64,000 nucleotides of DNA from assembly GCA_964640065.1 (NCBI GenBank), contig CAZXIE010000003.1:1-64000 (forward strand), in the 5' to 3' direction. Below the pieces are notes generated by a model. The model had not been told where the DNA came from and did no database searches. It saw only the letters and a program-made list of their open reading frames with translations. Source of the stretch: JAJRXG01 sp964640065. Lineage in GTDB: Bacteria; Bacteroidota; Bacteroidia; Chitinophagales; Saprospiraceae. Below, piece after piece: positions 63,447-64,000 of the stretch; positions within the stretch are counted from its first letter, which is position 1; each line of letters begins with the position of its first letter. The position numbers were made by a program, and so were the translations under genes.

Positions 63447-64000
63447 ATGATGAAGCTTGTAAAGTCACTTCTTTTATTAGCTACTTTCTGCAGTATTACA
63501 TCTGCCAACTTGTGTAGTCAGATTAAAGACCCTGTTGCAACTGAAGTATGGGAACCAGAGCCTAGAGTAGTTACTCCCGGTAATCACAATACAGCACCCT
63601 CAGATGCAGTAGTTCTCTTTGATGGTATAAGCAGTGAGCATTGGGCTCATCGAGATGGATCAGATATAGGTTGGGTCATCAGCGATGGTATCATGACTGT
63701 GAAGCCTGGTACCGGAGCCATCTTTACTAAAGAAAAATTTGGTGATTGCCAGCTTCATCTAGAGTGGAGATCTCCATTAGTAATTAAAGGAGAAGGACAG
63801 GGTAGAGGTAATAGTGGAGTCTTTCTTCAGAATCGCTATGAAGTACAAATATTAGATAGTTATAATAACCGCACGTATTCTAATGGACAGGCAGGATCAG
63901 TCTATAAACAGTCACAGCCATTGGTCAATGCCATGAGCCCAACTGGAGAGTGGAATTTTTATGATATCATATACAAGGCACCCAGATTTAATGATGATGG
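63447..64000 (+). CDS. DUF1080 (3-keto-disaccharide hydrolase-type) protein, 3'-truncated by window edge
   Basis: The frame is open from the ATG pair at 63447 to the window end (184 codons). A signal peptide (M-M-K-L-V-K-S-L-L-L-L, cleavage near 25) is followed by the start of a DUF1080 concanavalin-like domain: V-V-L-F-D-G (about 57), W-V-I-S-D-G-I-M-T-V, F-G-D-C-Q-L-H-L-E-W and G-N-S-G-V-F-L-Q-N-R-Y-E-V-Q-I-L-D-S-Y. These motifs are diagnostic of the family, whose members bind or hydrolyse modified sugars. It lies 52 bases after the amidohydrolase gene on the same strand, perhaps as an operon. Confidence 0.9.
   Translation, partial: MMKLVKSLLLLATFCSITSANLCSQIKDPVATEVWEPEPRVVTPGNHNTAPSDAVVLFDGISSEHWAHRDGSDIGWVISDGIMTVKPGTGAIFTKEKFGDCQLHLEWRSPLVIKGEGQGRGNSGVFLQNRYEVQILDSYNNRTYSNGQAGSVYKQSQPLVNAMSPTGEWNFYDIIYKAPRFNDD

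Noticed and set aside
1..64000. tRNA genes, CRISPR arrays, insertion sequences, prophage genes
   Set aside because: I looked for T-loop sequences, regularly spaced direct repeats, transposase and integrase motifs and found none.

Overview
The window is about 64 kb of ordinary-density chromosome from a member of the phylum Bacteroidota, most probably a Saprospiria (Lewinella/Saprospirales-like) marine or gliding bacterium. The evidence is indirect but consistent. There are several very large secreted proteins ending in type IX secretion (T9SS) sorting domains, both the common type A and the gliding-type B. There are Bacteroidota-type -7 promoter boxes (TAnnTTTG), almost no Shine-Dalgarno sequences, an ExbB-ExbD-ExbD cluster, FadL/OmpP1-type outer membrane proteins and a short archaeal-like ProRS. 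No rRNA, tRNA, CRISPR array, insertion sequence or prophage was seen, so the assignment below class level is inference.

Layout. 1-7 kb: the 3' end of a polysaccharide-deacetylase-like gene, a cupin, an orphan Pycsar-effector-like membrane protein, an alpha/beta hydrolase, a small membrane/outer-membrane pair, a tyrS-uridine kinase operon and an FtsX-like permease. 7-25 kb: infC with a forced non-ATG start, clpC, a STAS protein, alkaline phosphatase, dprA, an outer-membrane protein, an AT-rich helical-repeat protein, a 667-bp gap with two foldable RNA candidates, purN, ornithine aminotransferase, a GlsB-type membrane protein, a leader with a terminator and a competing complement in front of a DUF5060 glycoside-hydrolase-like lipoprotein, and ExbB/ExbD/ExbD. 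24.7-34.6 kb: a small protein/nucleotidyltransferase pair, rimM, a 1915-residue type-B T9SS adhesin with 14 immunoglobulin-like repeats, mnmA and an M48 protease. 35-61.6 kb: a surface-protein district with five giant secreted proteins (1368, 1102, 1464, 1504 and 745 residues), interrupted by a FadL-like porin, a secreted Ser/Arg-repeat protein, proS, an ArsC-like protein lacking its cysteine and an ADAM-like metalloprotease. 61.6-64 kb: a secreted amidohydrolase fused to an NTF2-like domain and the start of a DUF1080 gene.

Two observations stand out. First, a 13-base motif, ATTT-R-C-GNRA-G-Y-G, occurs 17 times exactly (plus one near copy), on both strands, in genes and between genes, in several reading frames. 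About 0.06 copies would be expected by chance with equal base use. Its R and Y positions co-vary (A with T, G with C). I do not recognise it as a described element; an uptake-signal-like sequence is one possibility. Second, the three largest type-A T9SS proteins of the 35-58 kb district each carry a dockerin-like calcium-loop pair followed directly by a cohesin-like beta domain and then the sorting domain. This suggests surface proteins that could link to each other on the cell surface.

Functionally the window mixes housekeeping (translation: tyrS, infC, proS, mnmA, rimM; proteostasis: clpC; nucleotide metabolism: purN, uridine kinase; DNA processing: dprA) with a large investment in secreted surface proteins and envelope energy transduction.
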